A DNA stretch of 64,000 bases from Actinomucor elegans (GCA_026027325.1 JAMSLZ010000022.1:62001-126000); one strand, 5' to 3'. Positions 32,060 to 44,841 are shown, counted from the stretch's first letter. The notes: generated by a model from the sequence alone, not told the origin. Numbers and translations are program-made.

Positions 32060-32686
32060 ATGCTGCTGTACTTATTTATAACAAGCTACTTTTTGATTGC
32101 CACCTTGTTTTTCTTGGAATACCGATATGAGTCTTTACGCACTACTACCACTTTGCAAACTTCGGCAGATGACCGAGGTACAACTCGACTTTTGCTCGTC
32201 ATGTGGTTCTTGTCATTAGTTGTAGCACCCTTTTGGACATTAGTTTTTGCAACGGCTGCCATGCCGACATTAGCTCCTTGGATCGGCTTTATATTGCTAC
32301 TTATTGGCATAGCCATTTTGCGGTGGGCTACATACGTGAATCCGTTTTACTTGCGCACTATGGCAACCACCGACGATCATTTCATTTGTACTGATGGACC
32401 TTACAAGCGTATTCGCCATCCCGGGTATTTGGCATTTTTGCTGGCTTGGTTCGGTTTCGGCTTGGTAACTGAGAATTGGATCTCATTTGCGATGGTGAGC
32501 GTTTTAATGCTCTGGGCTTACTTGTTGCGTATCGCCGCCGAAGAACAAATGATGTTAGATCGATTTGGTGTAGATTATCAGCAGTACATGAACGAATCAT
32601 ATAGGTAAGAAGCTTGGATTATATAATTGCAGTATTATTAACAGTCATTTTTTTTTTGTGATAGATTATTACCTTTCATCTTTTAA
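32060..32686 (+). CDS. ICMT/PEMT-type membrane methyltransferase
   Basis: Exons are 32060-32604 and 32665-32686 with a 60-nt intron; 188 residues. Several hydrophobic helices precede the C-terminal signature DGPYKRIRHPGYLAFL. A later AEEQMMLDRFGVDYQQYM completes the SAM-binding region shared by isoprenylcysteine carboxyl methyltransferases and related phospholipid methyltransferases. The enzyme probably sits in the ER membrane. The sequence does not decide between a prenyl-cysteine and a lipid substrate; its small size and lack of a full ICMT N-terminus favour an ICMT-like paralogue. Its promoter abuts decayed transposon DNA. Confidence 0.78.
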
Positions 32687-33830
32687 TACCCTTTTTTAAT
32701 AAAAACAAGCTTCGTACATATACTTATAAAGGACTTGATTTGACAGAGTAACTCGGCAGCGATGACAAGTAATAAAAAAAATTCTGTAATGAGGTTTTCT
32801 GGCTAAATGAATCCTGTCTTTGTTGGTTAGATGGAAACTCATAATTGGCAAAAATGTTAATTTTACTGTGGTTATATAATTGAATGTTTCAACAGATGCA
32901 GAAGCACATTCTAAATATGGAGTATTGCTCAGATTGTGTTATTGGAATAAAAACGGCACCACGTTTCGGAATTGAATATCTAATCGCATATAAACTACAT
33001 ATAGCTTACTGTTATTTATTGAAATGATACAACACATTCAGTGTGTTGAGCTTAAGCAAAAGTTTTCATACATGTAACAGCTCGTTCTAGACCAGAAATT
33101 TTTAACTGTACTCTCAAAAAGATTATATATACTATATGGCTAAATTCCACATTATGAGCTAGCTTCTCATATATTGTATACGACGCTTATATCTTAATAC
33201 ACAGTAAGATAGCCAAGGTATATCACCTATTCTCGATGATGGTAGTATGTAACTAACAGTACAAAATCATCAGTTACACTACAATTAATAATCCTGCTTT
33301 CTTTTTTTTCTCTCTTGTTTTATACATTCTCAATGAGCCATTAAGTGGATAGAATGTAAGCGAGTGCAGTTCAACTGGCATTGATAACGCTGATAAGGAA
33401 GAGCTGAATAGGGACGATGTACAGATTAGACAGATTGCTATTGTAGCAATAGATTTTGCAAGTGAGATTGATCACGGCAAGCTACTCATTTGTTTAGTCA
33501 AAGAATTCTATGAATGAATCTATGCTTTGGTAGGTTATATTGTAACATGGATAAAAATTTTCTTAGTGAGCCTTATTTATATTACAAACTTCCTGGCAAA
33601 GTCTATTCCGTCAAAAAGAATGATCTTAATAATTACGAATGGGATGAATCCTGCTCGCAAGGCACGTTAAATCGAGTTTTGTATGTGCAGCTCTCCCAAT
33701 TTGATGTAAAAATGAATATGAGCCTTTATACCTTGTTCTAAATTAACTTCATTTTCTCTTCCGAGAATTATGCTGATTGTAGCTCTTAGATTGACACTGT
33801 CATACATTGTGAATTTCAGGAATAAATATT
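32687..33830. other. Intergenic region, no gene recognised
   Basis: AT-rich. An ORF at 33514-33741 (75 codons, ATG start) has no recognisable motif. The preceding stretch (33340-33513) reads in part like decayed coding sequence. Confidence 0.4.
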
Positions 33831-34818
33831 AACAGAAAGACATTTGGCGCGTATTGCATCAATAAAATGGGCTTTTATTCATTCATTCCTACTCTGAAGC
33901 CTAGTATAGAACCTCATTAAAAAGTTGCGATGGTGCTTTGCCAAAGTGACTTGGATCAAAGACCAATGGGAATATATATATTCTAACTAAATGAACCGAA
34001 ATCCTTGATAATAGGCAATGATAATGATGCCAGATGCATAAAAATGAAAGGAGAAACATTCAAAAATAAGCATATATTACCTAAGTATAAGTTTGATAAA
34101 GGATCGGTGATGGCTTGGGGCTGTTTTTAGGTTAGTAGTTTAGGATTTTTGACTGTACTTTTGTGGTAAAATTGAAATAAAAGCAGGCAATAAAAGTGAT
34201 TATAACTTAGTTCTATTTTATTCAACTTAAATTGATTATTTCTAACTAGTTTTTCTAGCATGTATTTATACTTATTAGAACGTATCTCTGTTTAAGGACT
34301 GTATTGCTGTATAAGGTAATCAATAATACTCTGTATGTACTACCGCTAGGACACACAGACCTCTTAGTCTTTCTTTCTGTATTTCAATTACATGGTTATT
34401 TCACCACATACCTGATGGCAATGGGGGTCAAAACGAGTATATCAATTATCTAGACAAGAAACCTCTTCATTGGTACTGAAACTTGTCTGAAGAAGAGGGA
34501 ATGGTTTTTATTTTCCAAAGCAGCCCCTCTTGTCATATCAGTAAGTGACTAAGTGGAAAAAGATTCATCAAATCCAAGGTTTTTACGCCTGACCTGTCCA
34601 AATTCTAAATTTATATTCGATTGAGAACTTTTAAGAGGTTTTTAGAGAGGCGTATTGAGGGCATCAGACATTGCATTACCAATACTGAGCAGCGTAAAGC
34701 ATGCCTTGAAGATGAATGGCAAAATCCAAGCATTAATCTTTTGATAAATTTAGCAGAAGGCATGTCCAGAAGATTCCAATCTGTAATAACTAAGAAAGGT
34801 GGACCTTCTAAATACTAA
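33831..34818 (+). pseudogene. Decayed Tc1-type transposase, second family
   Basis: Translation with stops and frame changes gives RKTFGAYCINKMGFYSFIPTLKP, then GNDNDARCIKMKGETFKNKHILPKYKFDKGSVMAWGCF near 34010-34130. Next come GMVFIFQSSPSCHIS, a remnant of the QDNAPCH block, near 34500-34545, and FKRFLERRIEG ... CLEDEWQNPSINLLINLAEGMSRRFQSVITKKGGPSKY to 34818. This order is that of Tc1/mariner transposases. At least three in-frame stops and loss of the central Asp make it non-functional. It differs from the copy at 30.7 kb. Confidence 0.78.
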
Positions 34819-34954
34819 AGAATAAAGTTTAGTAGGATTTGGGTGACATTTTATTTACAAGCTTATTGTTTTGAAGCAGAATACTGTTATTCTGCAATAA
34901 AATTAAATGAAATAATGTCTTCATTTATTACACATGACAGTATCAGGACGTATT

Positions 34955-36415
34955 CTATAGTATGTAGAAGAGGGAAATGATAGACGATATTGATAGCATG
35001 GTCATATTTTATAATTATTTTATTAACGTTTGTTTTGTCATAAAAAATGAGAATAAAACTCGAGTCCAAACTATTATTGTATTTGCAACGATGTATCCTT
35101 TTGCAAGACAAAGTAGTTGCGCCCTCTCTATTTTCTCGCTTTTATTTCTTGTTGCTCAGAATTGCTCATAAGATATCGATGATACCATGTAGCCGTAAAA
35201 GCAGCATAAACCTGTTAATACGTGCGAAAAAATTCTAGTCAGGCTCAGATACTACAGAACTTTTTTTTAACTTACTGATTGTGCAAATAAAAACATACTG
35301 ATGATAATATATACACTCAGAGCCACCGTTAAAATAATTTGATAAACTGGAGGACCAAACTCTTCTAGAATTTCCTTGGAATTGAACCCATGAAAGTTAT
35401 TCGTCTCCATGCAATATCCAACTAAAGTGTAAATACAATTTATCCAAAGGAAACTCTTATAATAGCCCATCATTTTATGTGATTTCTAGATTGATTAATA
35501 TGTCAGACTTGTCGTATCACTACTTGGCGTATATGTCTAAAAGAACTTGCCTTATAGCATCCAACAATTCCAAAGATATATATAAACCACACTATAGCGT
35601 CATAAATAGTATATATACAATCAATATAAGGTATTTTGAATTCATAAAATTCCAAATTTTCGTCTATGTATATTGGTTAGGCAGAAATGGAAAAAGGCTT
35701 AAAATTGTAATAGTAGTACCTGTGACGTGATCATCTAGCAAATAGCAAATATAACCCATCAAAGAATAGAAAGACTAGAATACGAAATTGTATATTTCAG
35801 ATTAATATTTTAGTAGGAATATTGGAACTGACTAACCAAGTGAATAATAGCATCAATGAGTACACCCATCCTTAGTGATAAGCAGCCATAAGACTGGTCA
35901 ATCATTTTTTTAGTGGAAAAATTAAATGGTGGTGTAGCTGTCATATTTTTGATTTTAATAGAATAAAACTGTGGACTATTTACAAAAAAAAAAAAAAAAA
36001 AAATAGGTACTTATATAAAACTTATGGAAAGTTCTGTATTCAACCAAGATCACTGCTTAGCATTGATGATGATGTTGTACCACTTTAGAACCTTATACAT
36101 ATTGTTGTAACAGTCTCATTTTCTGTCTTGCCAGAAATAATAGATTGAACGAACGTCATTGACCACTCTTTAATGAAAGAAAACAGTGCTGCATCTATAT
36201 ATAAGAAAAGGTTCAACAAATGGATATTTTTTTTTCTTACTTAGTCAGGTAAACTTCTGACTGTAATATTTTCTTGTAAAACACAAACTAATTGCTCTCT
36301 CGTCATAAGTAGAGCAGAAGTATAGCCGTCATATGCTAATACGAGAGGTTAAAGATTTTTGCTCAATTTATTACGAGTTCCAAGTGGGATCCGTTGAACT
36401 ATTGTTCAGCTGCGT
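34955..36415 (-). repeat. Inverted segmental duplication, arm B
   Basis: The reverse complement of arm A (11998-13450), including the duplicated gene, its introns and both flanks. Arm B has an A-run of about 19 near 35984-36002 where arm A has a T-run of about 10 in the matching place (mirror-equivalent), and a 15-bp insertion in intron 3. Confidence 0.85.
35128..35944 (-). CDS. Four-helix membrane protein, duplicated gene B
   Basis: Exons on the minus strand are 35944-35837, 35774-35720, 35663-35551, 35485-35276 and 35211-35128, giving 189 residues. Exon 1 is identical to that of gene A over all 108 nt. Intron 1 differs at 1 of 62 positions, and intron 2 is identical over 56 nt. By contrast exon 2 has 9 changes in 55 nt, all in codons that change the amino acid. 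Exon 3 has 3 changes, all replacements. In exon 4 the segment between MMGYYK and FLFAQS has diverged greatly, including a one-codon length change. The GC-AG intron 3 is kept. The open frame and splice sites are intact, so both copies look functional. No family is recognised with confidence. Confidence 0.8.
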
Positions 36416-36691
36416 TCATTCATTTATATATATATATATATAAGCGAGCAAACTCCGGTTTTATTTTAAATCCTTATATCGTCGCAAAGCTATTGGAGAG
36501 GAAAGAAAAATTGGATATAAAGAGTATATAAAAACTAGCTTAAAGTTTAAATGGGTGATGAGATGGTTAGTCCAAACCAGTTTGAATTTCAGAATCAAGT
36601 CGGGTTAGAAGTCTAGAGGTGGATGCAATTACATTTGTCGATGAAAACGAAACGTTATCGAAAACGAGGCGCCAATGAGCTTGCCAAATGC
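35945..36691. other. Upstream region of gene B and spacer to LINE remnant
   Basis: The first 470 bp belong to arm B. The rest includes a TA microsatellite (about 36425-36442) and the region just downstream of the LINE-like remnant. No other gene is seen. Confidence 0.5.
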
Positions 36692-37432
36692 TCAGTAAAG
36701 TGCACGCAAAGATTTAATAGATATCAATTTCGGCTGGAGGTTGATTTCAAATCTATTATTCTGGGTTGAGGGTAGCATCCGAGAGGAAGGTTGACATTGG
36801 TTATAAAAGAATGGTTGTAGAAGGAATTGATGGTTACGCACAAACTGAGCAGCAAGGCGTAGTGTTTGGCTTTCAAAGACAAATGTAAATACATCTTGAA
36901 CTAGGAGTTTCTTAATACCGGGATGAACTTGGATCAGATGATCTGGAGGATTAAAAGTAGTGGCTAGAGGGTGAGAGTTGGGAAAGGAAGAGCTAAGCAC
37001 TGAAAATAAAGGAAGAGAAAGGCAGGTGAATTGACTGATGTTACATTGATCAAAAGATCGCGGTAAAGCATCGATGGCTTTTGTGAAATTGTTTATAATA
37101 TTTAGAAAAGGTTTGTTACCAGATGAAGTTGATGGCACCCAGTGCGAATGCCGAGCGTGCGTAAATAAAAGATAGTATCGGTATGATGGAAACGTTTTCG
37201 GAGAGCAGAAGTATTTAAGTGTGTATCGCAGTAAAGGAAAACTTGGTTGCAGCTTGTTGGTAGAATTTGTTTCGGACAGGATCAGTGGACATACCCACCG
37301 CCATTGTAATGCGTTTTGCTGTTTAACGGGATCGAGAAGACCCACCCCACCTTGTTGACGAGATAGAGAGAAAGTACTAAATGATAAACGAGGAAAAATG
37401 CGATTGTTAAGAAATTGGGACCCAAGGCTTCG
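36692..37432 (-). pseudogene. LINE-type reverse transcriptase C-terminal remnant
   Basis: An open frame on the minus strand of about 246 codons lacks an ATG start. It begins right after an in-frame TAG at 37433-37435. It reads RIFPRLSFSTFSLSRQQGGVGLLDP followed by VKQQNALQWRWVCPL, the block found after the catalytic domain of fungal LINE-type (non-LTR) polymerases (GG-G-LDP--Q--ALQ-RW). The palm domain and the upstream ORF are absent. I infer a 5'-truncated or decayed insertion. Confidence 0.7.
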
Positions 37433-37980
37433 CTATAGTCTAGAGTAAATGCTGCGTTCATTCAAATATAAAGCACCAAAAATAAAATTTAAAAAGGTCA
37501 GATTAAACACAGCCAGCCAATAAAGTAAAGATAAATGATATACTGCTTGTAATGATTTAGGCTTGTCGGGGATTGTTAATATAGTAAGGTATCACTTAAG
37601 AAGATTAACTATAATAAACTACTTGATAAAACTCTGTCCTTTATCCTAATGAAAGCTGCAAGCTATTTATATTTGATATCAATTCTAAAAATAAGTGATG
37701 GGTCTTTCTAGTTCTTTCAGTTTAATTACATTTTTTGAAGAACCTAGAAAGATATCCAACTATCGGGAATCTTCTCATATGATCTTAAATAAGGGAAAGA
37801 AAAGAAATAGATATTTCGATTGGCTCTTAGATATCCGTATTCATTAGTTCAATATTTTAATTAAATGGTGATTATAAAAAAAGGATGTATAGAATTAGTT
37901 CTAATGATAGTGTGTTTTAATATTAAGATGAAGAGAATATATGTATGGATATGCAAGTGTAGTAAAAATAGTAGGTACAT
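37433..37980. other. Intergenic spacer, no gene seen
   Basis: AT-rich DNA with no coding signal; the right side is the 3' flank of SCS7. Confidence 0.5.
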
Positions 37981-39142
37981 TTAGTTATAGGTAAGCACAG
38001 TTTTAAAGACATAGTCCCAAAACTTGGAGGTAATACCATAACCAGCTTCAAAATCTTTGTAATGATGAGCCAGGTGATATTTTTTCATCTCAGTAAAATG
38101 AAAAGGAATGACTTTTGCGTGGTGTACATAATAATGCGTCATATCATAACAGATATAACCAAACATACCACCAGCAACGACTCCATATGCCATCATGGGA
38201 GGAAATAGAAAATGAGCCAGTGTAATCCAAGGATAGGCTAGTGCGACAAAAAGCGTAGGTGGTACAACCAGACGCAATCTACACAAAAAAAAAAGTCAGT
38301 AAAAAAAAAAAAAAGTGGCGCCATCAATGCAAAACCAACCTGTCCATGGGTAGATAATGATGAAATCCATGAAGAACAAAGTGTAAAAGAAACATCAGTT
38401 GGTTTTCAGGCATTCGATCGTCGTAGTGGAATAAAAAGCGATGGAGACTATATTCGAGAAAGGTCCAAATGAACATACCCAAAAGAAAAAAGACAGTGGT
38501 GGCAGTGGTGTTTCCAAACGTCAGAGATTGATAGAGGTTATAGATAACGTACGGTAACCATAGCGTTGGTACAACCCACCATACAGTTTTAGTCAAAGGT
38601 TCCAATAGAGGATGACCGAAAAACTCGGCGGGTCTATTCAAGTAACGCGGTTTATGCACTTGTTCCAAGTAATGTGCTCGTGTAAACTTCATAGTCAACA
38701 TCTGAGGCACTAAAGGCTTGCTCAGGTCCAAAAATTGATGTGCCTTGACATCCACTCTGGCATCCGTGAGGGAGGGGACAAAATTTTCGTCCGTATAAGT
38801 CCTATATTCGGCCTCCTTCTCTAATAATCCCAAGCGTCGGCGATGGATGCTTGCTCGTTGCCCTTCCCAATGTCGAATAGCACCATCTGCCTCATGTACC
38901 GCCAATGTACCTATTAGATATTCTTCCAGCATCTCAAAAGCAGAGTCGGAATGGTCGTGCGAGTCTCTATCTGACATGATAGCTGTTATATCTTTGCCTG
39001 CATACTCGAGTACAATATCATCACCGCCAGGATGATCCTGAGCAAATTCTGTTACATCGTACACCTTATTATTAAAAATGACCCATAAGGACTTTTTACT
39101 ATTGTGTTTGGCTATGTCTGCTTCCGTGTATATATTTGACAT
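37981..39142 (-). CDS. SCS7: Fatty-acid 2-hydroxylase (SCS7/FA2H)
   Basis: Exons on the minus strand are 39142-38340 and 38278-37981, with a 61-nt intron rich in T; 366 residues. An N-terminal cytochrome b5 domain carries the haem-binding HPGG at about residue 38. The C-terminal fatty-acid hydroxylase domain has the His clusters HRFLFHYDDRMPENQ, HFVLHGFHHYLPMDR, YVHH and YHLAHHYKDFEAGYG, with hydrophobic helices between. The enzyme hydroxylates the alpha carbon of very-long-chain fatty acids in ceramides at the ER membrane. The intron splits the domain exactly at R of LPMDR|LRLVVPP. The length matches yeast Scs7 (about 384). Confidence 0.93.
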
Positions 39143-40028
39143 TTCTCTATACTGAAAGATATAAAAGATAAAAGGAGAGAAAAAAAAGACACTACCTTAA
39201 ATCTCGAATGTTGTTTATTACTATTTAATGAGCGACATGAAACCTACTATTGTGTGGCCGCTGTCAAAAATTGCTTAACGGCTAGATTACACAAAATATC
39301 AGATAAAGTGGGTAACGGTGTTTATAACATCTTGTCAACGTTTTCTCTTTTGAACTAGTTTTTTTTTTAAAGAAGATTACCAATCAAATACGATATCTAA
39401 GTGAAATATGCTGACTGCTTTTAATTTACGCAGATATTGTGAATTGAAGCTCATGCCATTACCTTGTATTGTTAATCGTATACGAACACAATATGGCCCT
39501 TCTATTAAAGCTAAGCAGAGACACCAGCATAACTAATAATTAATCCTGAGTACAAGCTAGCGATAAGATTCGATTTTTGGCCGAGATTGATGGAGAATAT
39601 ATACGGGCAATTAGAGGCTACTATATAAAATACATATGATAGTATCAATACTAATCAAGACAGTTACTGGTATACCGGATTTCGCTGTACTTTCCCTCCA
39701 AAGGAATCTTTTTTTAATAAATACAGAAACTCTTTACAAGCAAGTTTAAACTGAGGTTTGGGTGGGTAATCTAATAAAGGTTATGGAATACATGTACTAT
39801 ATTGCTAACCATAATAATATATTATATTATTCGCAATTTGATAAAACAAGAATTTTAGTACATGCAGCAGTTTATGCCGAAACATGTACCACTAATCTGG
39901 TGCGATATTAAACCGAGATAGTCAAAACTTTCAAAGACTATAATGTTTTTTATACATACATTTTTTTTGTATTCAAGTACAATATAAGCCTGATGTAGCG
40001 TGCGAACTATTGCTTGCTCTAACAGAAA
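39143..40028. other. Intergenic spacer, no gene seen
   Basis: Contains the SCS7 promoter region and otherwise AT-rich DNA. Confidence 0.5.
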
Positions 40029-41721
40029 ATGTCGAAGTATCAGAGTTGATTACCACAAGGTGTCCTTATTGAAGTGTTTCGGTACTTGGAACCAAAAGAT
40101 ATACTAGAAAATATCCTTGTTTGTCCTGCTTGGTATATGCTTGCTAAATAACAATTTTATAAACAAATCGAATTCATTAAATTCTCTACTATCAATCAGT
40201 TTATTGTTTGCATGTCAATGGGCCCAGATCGTGATAATCTCTTTGTGAAAAGAATCAGTTTCATGTTCAATGATAACTGTCGTGTTGGTATTGATTCCTT
40301 CCTTCAATAACTCTTTCGATCTGAAGAGCTGTGCCCTGCTGTCGAAACACTTGGTAGTTCAGACTCTTCTCGCAAATATGTAACGCAGGCTTTACATGCA
40401 CCATCTATCCTTTTTAAAAACCTCAGTGTATTTCCTTATGCAGTGGTACCTGCATACAAAAGTTGCGTGCATCGCTATAAGCTTATTTTTAAAGAGTGCG
40501 CCTCGTTCAGCTATTTCAGTGAATTAAATCTCTGTCCATATTTATTAAAGACGATAAATGTACAAGCAAAATGTATCCGAGGTGTGAATTATACATTGGA
40601 CTTGTGTCCAAATTTGAAAGTTCTTTCAATTAAAGTACACGACAGTACGAACATGTCAGCAAAAGATGCAGTTGCTCATTCACCCAACACTCAGACAAAA
40701 GCATATTACAAGGTGAAACACTTGTAACTTGTATCTAGAGTCGATATTTTCGATAGTGGATCTTTTGTTCCTTTTTTACATAAACTTAAAGACCCAGCCA
40801 TCAAGTAAAAGAATTCGGGACTGTACTCGATTTCATATTTATCTTACCCTCTGAAATCTTTTATATCGTCAGCCTTTCCTTTGAGATTGAAGCGTTTTAT
40901 TTTAAATCGTTTTTTTTTTAACTCAACTATACATGGAAGTTCACCACTCTAAAGATTCATGATGCAGATTGACCTGTCACTAGGGAACCTGTTGCTATTT
41001 ATAATATCAAGAATAACTGGAATTGAGTATTATGAATTAGTGTTCCTATAACTAGGCTCCATAATCCAGAGATTCATAACAATTATACTGAGATATTTGC
41101 TTGTTACATTAAAACACTCAAACTAGTCTATACAGGCACAAGCAGCAATAATGATTTGTGTCGGCCCTTCCTAAATGTCGTGTTTGAGTAATGCAACGTA
41201 CTGCAAATATTAAGTTTAGGCAACTACCACTGCGCATCCCCTTTGACTTTTTTAGTCAATACCAATAAAGATTTTTTAGCAATCGTCTTTCCTGCAGTCT
41301 TCAACGCTACTCTGAATACAGTTACTCTTGGTGTAGCATCATTTTCAATTTCCTTACTTTGTTCACTTGTCCAAATTTGCGTCAACTGACATTGTCTGGT
41401 GAAAGATGCGACGATTTGGACCGAATAATAATGTCTAATATAGAGCTGGAGCGATTGGACTTGGACCTGTCATGCTTCAAAATGATTGGGTCAGTCAAAA
41501 GGGATGAATTATGGATAAACATTATTAGTAACCATATAATGATGAGACATTTTTATACAAATTTTCAGACAAATCGGTTTACAGTGCGTAGTGAAGAGCC
41601 GAACTAATATGAAAAAGCATCGGTGATAGCAATGAAGTTTAAAAGGATTGGGCGATTGAAAGTTACAGCTCCGGGCCCTGAATGGAAAACACTTGGGAAT
41701 TGCCCAATTTATAAAGGTTAG
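40029..41721 (+). pseudogene. Broken F-box / leucine-rich repeat protein gene
   Basis: From ATG 40029 one frame reads MSKYQS-stop, then LPQGVLIEVFRYLEPKDILENILVCPAWYMLAK-stop and QFYKQIEF. This is a clear F-box (LP-E-L-I---L-P-D-----VC--W). The same frame continues past a third stop to a long open part (40443-40727) with leucine-rich, LRR-like spacing (LNLCPYLLKTINVQ, LCPNLKVLSIKV). The similarity resumes in another frame at 41359-41607 (CPNLRQLTLSGE) and again at 41620-41721. With at least three stops and frame changes it is a pseudogene. F-box proteins normally recruit substrates to SCF ubiquitin ligases. Confidence 0.75.
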
Positions 41722-43293
41722 CCATAGATATTGGTTATTATATGTATGATTACCCTAATCATATACGCATTTTTCTCTTTTTTTTTTGTATCGATCTCTT
41801 CTATTGGAGCTCTTCCTTTACACACCTGTCTTCCCAAAAAAAATAAAAACTCAGGCTAATGGAGTAAAATTTATTTAAGGCAGATCAAAGGCCTTTTTCA
41901 CCCAGTCTTTTCTTTGCGTCAGTATTCTCATTCGGTGATTAAAGCCCCTTGGGAATGTATTATTGGAGTTATAACACATATAATAGATTGTTCAGAGTGT
42001 GGATTACCCATCATGTGTTACATTTGCGCAAGACAGACCGAGACATCGATGAATCATTAGATATTATTATATACTTTTTTTTTTGGATAGTTATTAGAGT
42101 TGATTATTAGAATGATATTCAGTGAGAATATTAGTTGCGTTTTATTAGTGCAGGTAGAACAGAAGAATAATATCACCTTTTTAATAATGTAAACCGCATT
42201 TTATAGACAGAGACTTTAACACAACTATGTTCCTAGCATATCAATGTTCGCATTCGTATTCTTTGTATTATTATAAAATAAAGTTTGGCCGATCAAAACG
42301 ATGATATTTGAGTGGATAGCGGTTCCCAAGCACTTATGTATTATAATTCTAGTTGTTAAGATCATACTTTAGCCAGTTTTTTTTTCATAACAGCCCCTGT
42401 TTCAATACATGTCATCAATATTCGTTCAAAAACACTGGAACATATGCATAACAACGGTAATCAACGATGGCATTTTATACTTTCAACTCACAGATAAAAT
42501 GTATATATATATATATAAACATGTATATTTTTGTTTTTGAAACAACTAGTCAAGTGCTGATGGTAAAGTCTTCCGTAATGATCCTAATTAGTACATCCTA
42601 CACACTAGACATTCACGCTAAGTATTTAAATTCCTCTTGTTGACATGAGCCCATTTTATTCGAATGTTATTATACCTGGTATATTGAGTCTCTTAAATGT
42701 ACATGATCTCGCTAACTTGGTACATTGACGTGATGGTACACGATGAGAAAGCGCTGAAAGTCAAATTGTATTAAAAACGCGTTTTCCCACATTATACCTA
42801 GTATTCTTGAAGCTGTGTATGACCATTGAACAAGAAGAAGAGGTCTTTTTTATACAAAATCCCACAATCTGATATTGTTACACTCATATCGCCGTTATCT
42901 ATCCTCTATGAGGTTATCTGAATGATTATCAAAATCAGTAATTGGATATGTACTAGTAGATATGTTTAGCGGTCTACCAACTTTTGCTCATTACCTTGAT
43001 TCATCATTTATAAGCACGGTAAAAATAATATATTCTACGTGTCTATCTTGTTTTTTTTTGTACCGCACAAACTAGATATAGTCCTATTTTAAGTGTACCA
43101 TGTTCCCCATATCAGCGCAAAAATAGAGGGTATATTGTTCTTAGATGAGGATGAAGCAGTCGATGATTGGCTAAGGATGAATTATCACTCTATTGCACAA
43201 ACTCCGGCCACCCAAATGCTTGAACTAAAAGTACTATAAATATAGGAGGGCATGAATTATCTATTTTCTTTATCTTTATCACATTTTTATTCA
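41722..43293. other. Intergenic region, no gene seen
   Basis: AT-rich with a TA microsatellite near 42500-42519. The last 60 bp hold a TATA box and three TTATC words in front of xanA. Confidence 0.5.
43235..43242 (+). promoter_or_regulatory. TATA box of xanA
   Basis: TATAAATA about 52 bp upstream of the ATG. Three TTATC words (reverse of GATAA) follow at about 43257, 43270 and 43276, possible sites for a GATA-type nitrogen regulator, though they sit in a pyrimidine-rich leader. Confidence 0.45.
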
Positions 43294-44670
43294 ATGACTT
43301 TCACTATTCAACCTATTAAGCCCACTGCCAAGCAATCCGGTGTTGATTTTGGAGCTATCATCGAAGACCTTGATCTAGAAACTATTACCCGTAAGAAATA
43401 ACAAGAGTTCTTCTTTTAGTTGGTATTTATTTAGTTTTCTTTTCATAGCGGAGGATTTCGACAAGTTATTCGAAGCAGTGTATACATACCAAGTGATTGT
43501 AGTACGTAATCAAGGCCATGTACGTCCACAAACGCAATACGAGCTTACCAAACGCTTCGATCCTCAAAACATTGATTTGTATGGCCATGGCTCCATGCAT
43601 CGTGCCAGTGCCTCTGTCATTGCTCGCGATATCTCTCCTTTGCCCGAAGTCCCTCAAGTTCAATTACTTGGTCATGGCATTGTCAAGAACCACTACGGTA
43701 TTGAAGAGCGTAAATTAACCCATCCTAGTCACAAGGTATTTCACCAAACTTGCCTGACTCAAGAAGAAATGGATGCTGGTCAAACACGTTTCTACCGTTG
43801 GCACATGGATGCTGCTCTTTACAAATTGAATCCGCCCAAGGTCACTACTTTGTTCGGTAGAAAGAATCCTGTATGTATCTTGCTTTTTTTTTTCTGCATA
43901 ATTTATTAGTATTAAGTGACTAGTTTATTTTAGGAACCCAGACGCGAAATTGTTCGATATGATGATGGTACAGGTGATCAGCTTGAAGTTCAATTGGGTA
44001 CAACTGCCTGTAAGTCCTTTGTCGACTCTTAATATAAAATATACTGATGGTTTGATATAGTTATCTCTGGACAAAGAGCCTTTGAGATCTTACCACAGGA
44101 ACTGAAAGAAATGGCTTTCAAGACCAAGGTGAAATATGCCCCACATCCCTATTTATGGATGTCCAAAGCTAAGTCTCGACCCACTGGTTTAGGCATGGTC
44201 TCCGAAGGCAAAGAGTTGACACCTGAGGAATTGCCTGAAATTGAAGAAGAACATATCAAGATCTATCCCATGGTAAAGTATATGTATATATATGTAACTA
44301 TTACACTTTTTTAACGGTTCTGTAGTTGTGGAAGAATCCTGTTACGAACAAGATTCACTTACAAGTTCATCCTTCAGCTGTACAAGACCTGATCATTGAT
44401 GGAAAACCAATGGGTGATTTAGAAAAGGTCAGAGAGCTCCTCTACAAGATCCAAAGACCTTCGATTAGTCCTGAGAACGTATTTGCTCATGAATGGAAAG
44501 ATGGTGATTTCGTAATCTTCCATAACCGTGGTTTGCTTCATTCTGTTGTAGGTTCGCTAAAGGATACAGACGAACGCGTGTTCCATCAATGTAATATCGC
44601 TAGTGCTGATGAGCCTATTCCTGTGACAGAAGAAGACTTTGCACCTTATACTGTTCATGCTTCGGCTTAA
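43294..44670 (+). CDS. xanA: Alpha-ketoglutarate-dependent xanthine dioxygenase (XanA)
   Basis: Exons are 43294-43390, 43449-43870, 43934-44009, 44061-44272 and 44326-44670, encoding 383 residues; introns are 51-63 nt. It belongs to the TauD family. The Fe(II)-binding HxD lies in YRWHMDAALY and the distal His in FHNRGLLHSVVG. The blocks RYDDGTGDQLEVQLGTTAF, VKYAPHPYLWMSKAKSR, GLGMVSEGKELTPEELPEI, WKNPVTNKIHLQVHPSAV and FHQCNIA fit fungal XanA closely. XanA converts xanthine to uric acid using 2-oxoglutarate and oxygen, replacing or backing up xanthine dehydrogenase in purine use; it is cytosolic. No relatives of the purine pathway lie nearby. Confidence 0.87.
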
Positions 44671-44809
44671 GATAATAAAACTTGTTTTCATATAAATTGT
44701 ATTTACACGTTACACATCTTATTTATGCGCGTCAAATATCAGTGTCCATTGTATTAAAACACACTTGTTTCAAACCTTGTAAGAAGCTAAGCTCGACTAT
44801 TACTTTATT

Positions 44810-44841
<32 letters not shown>

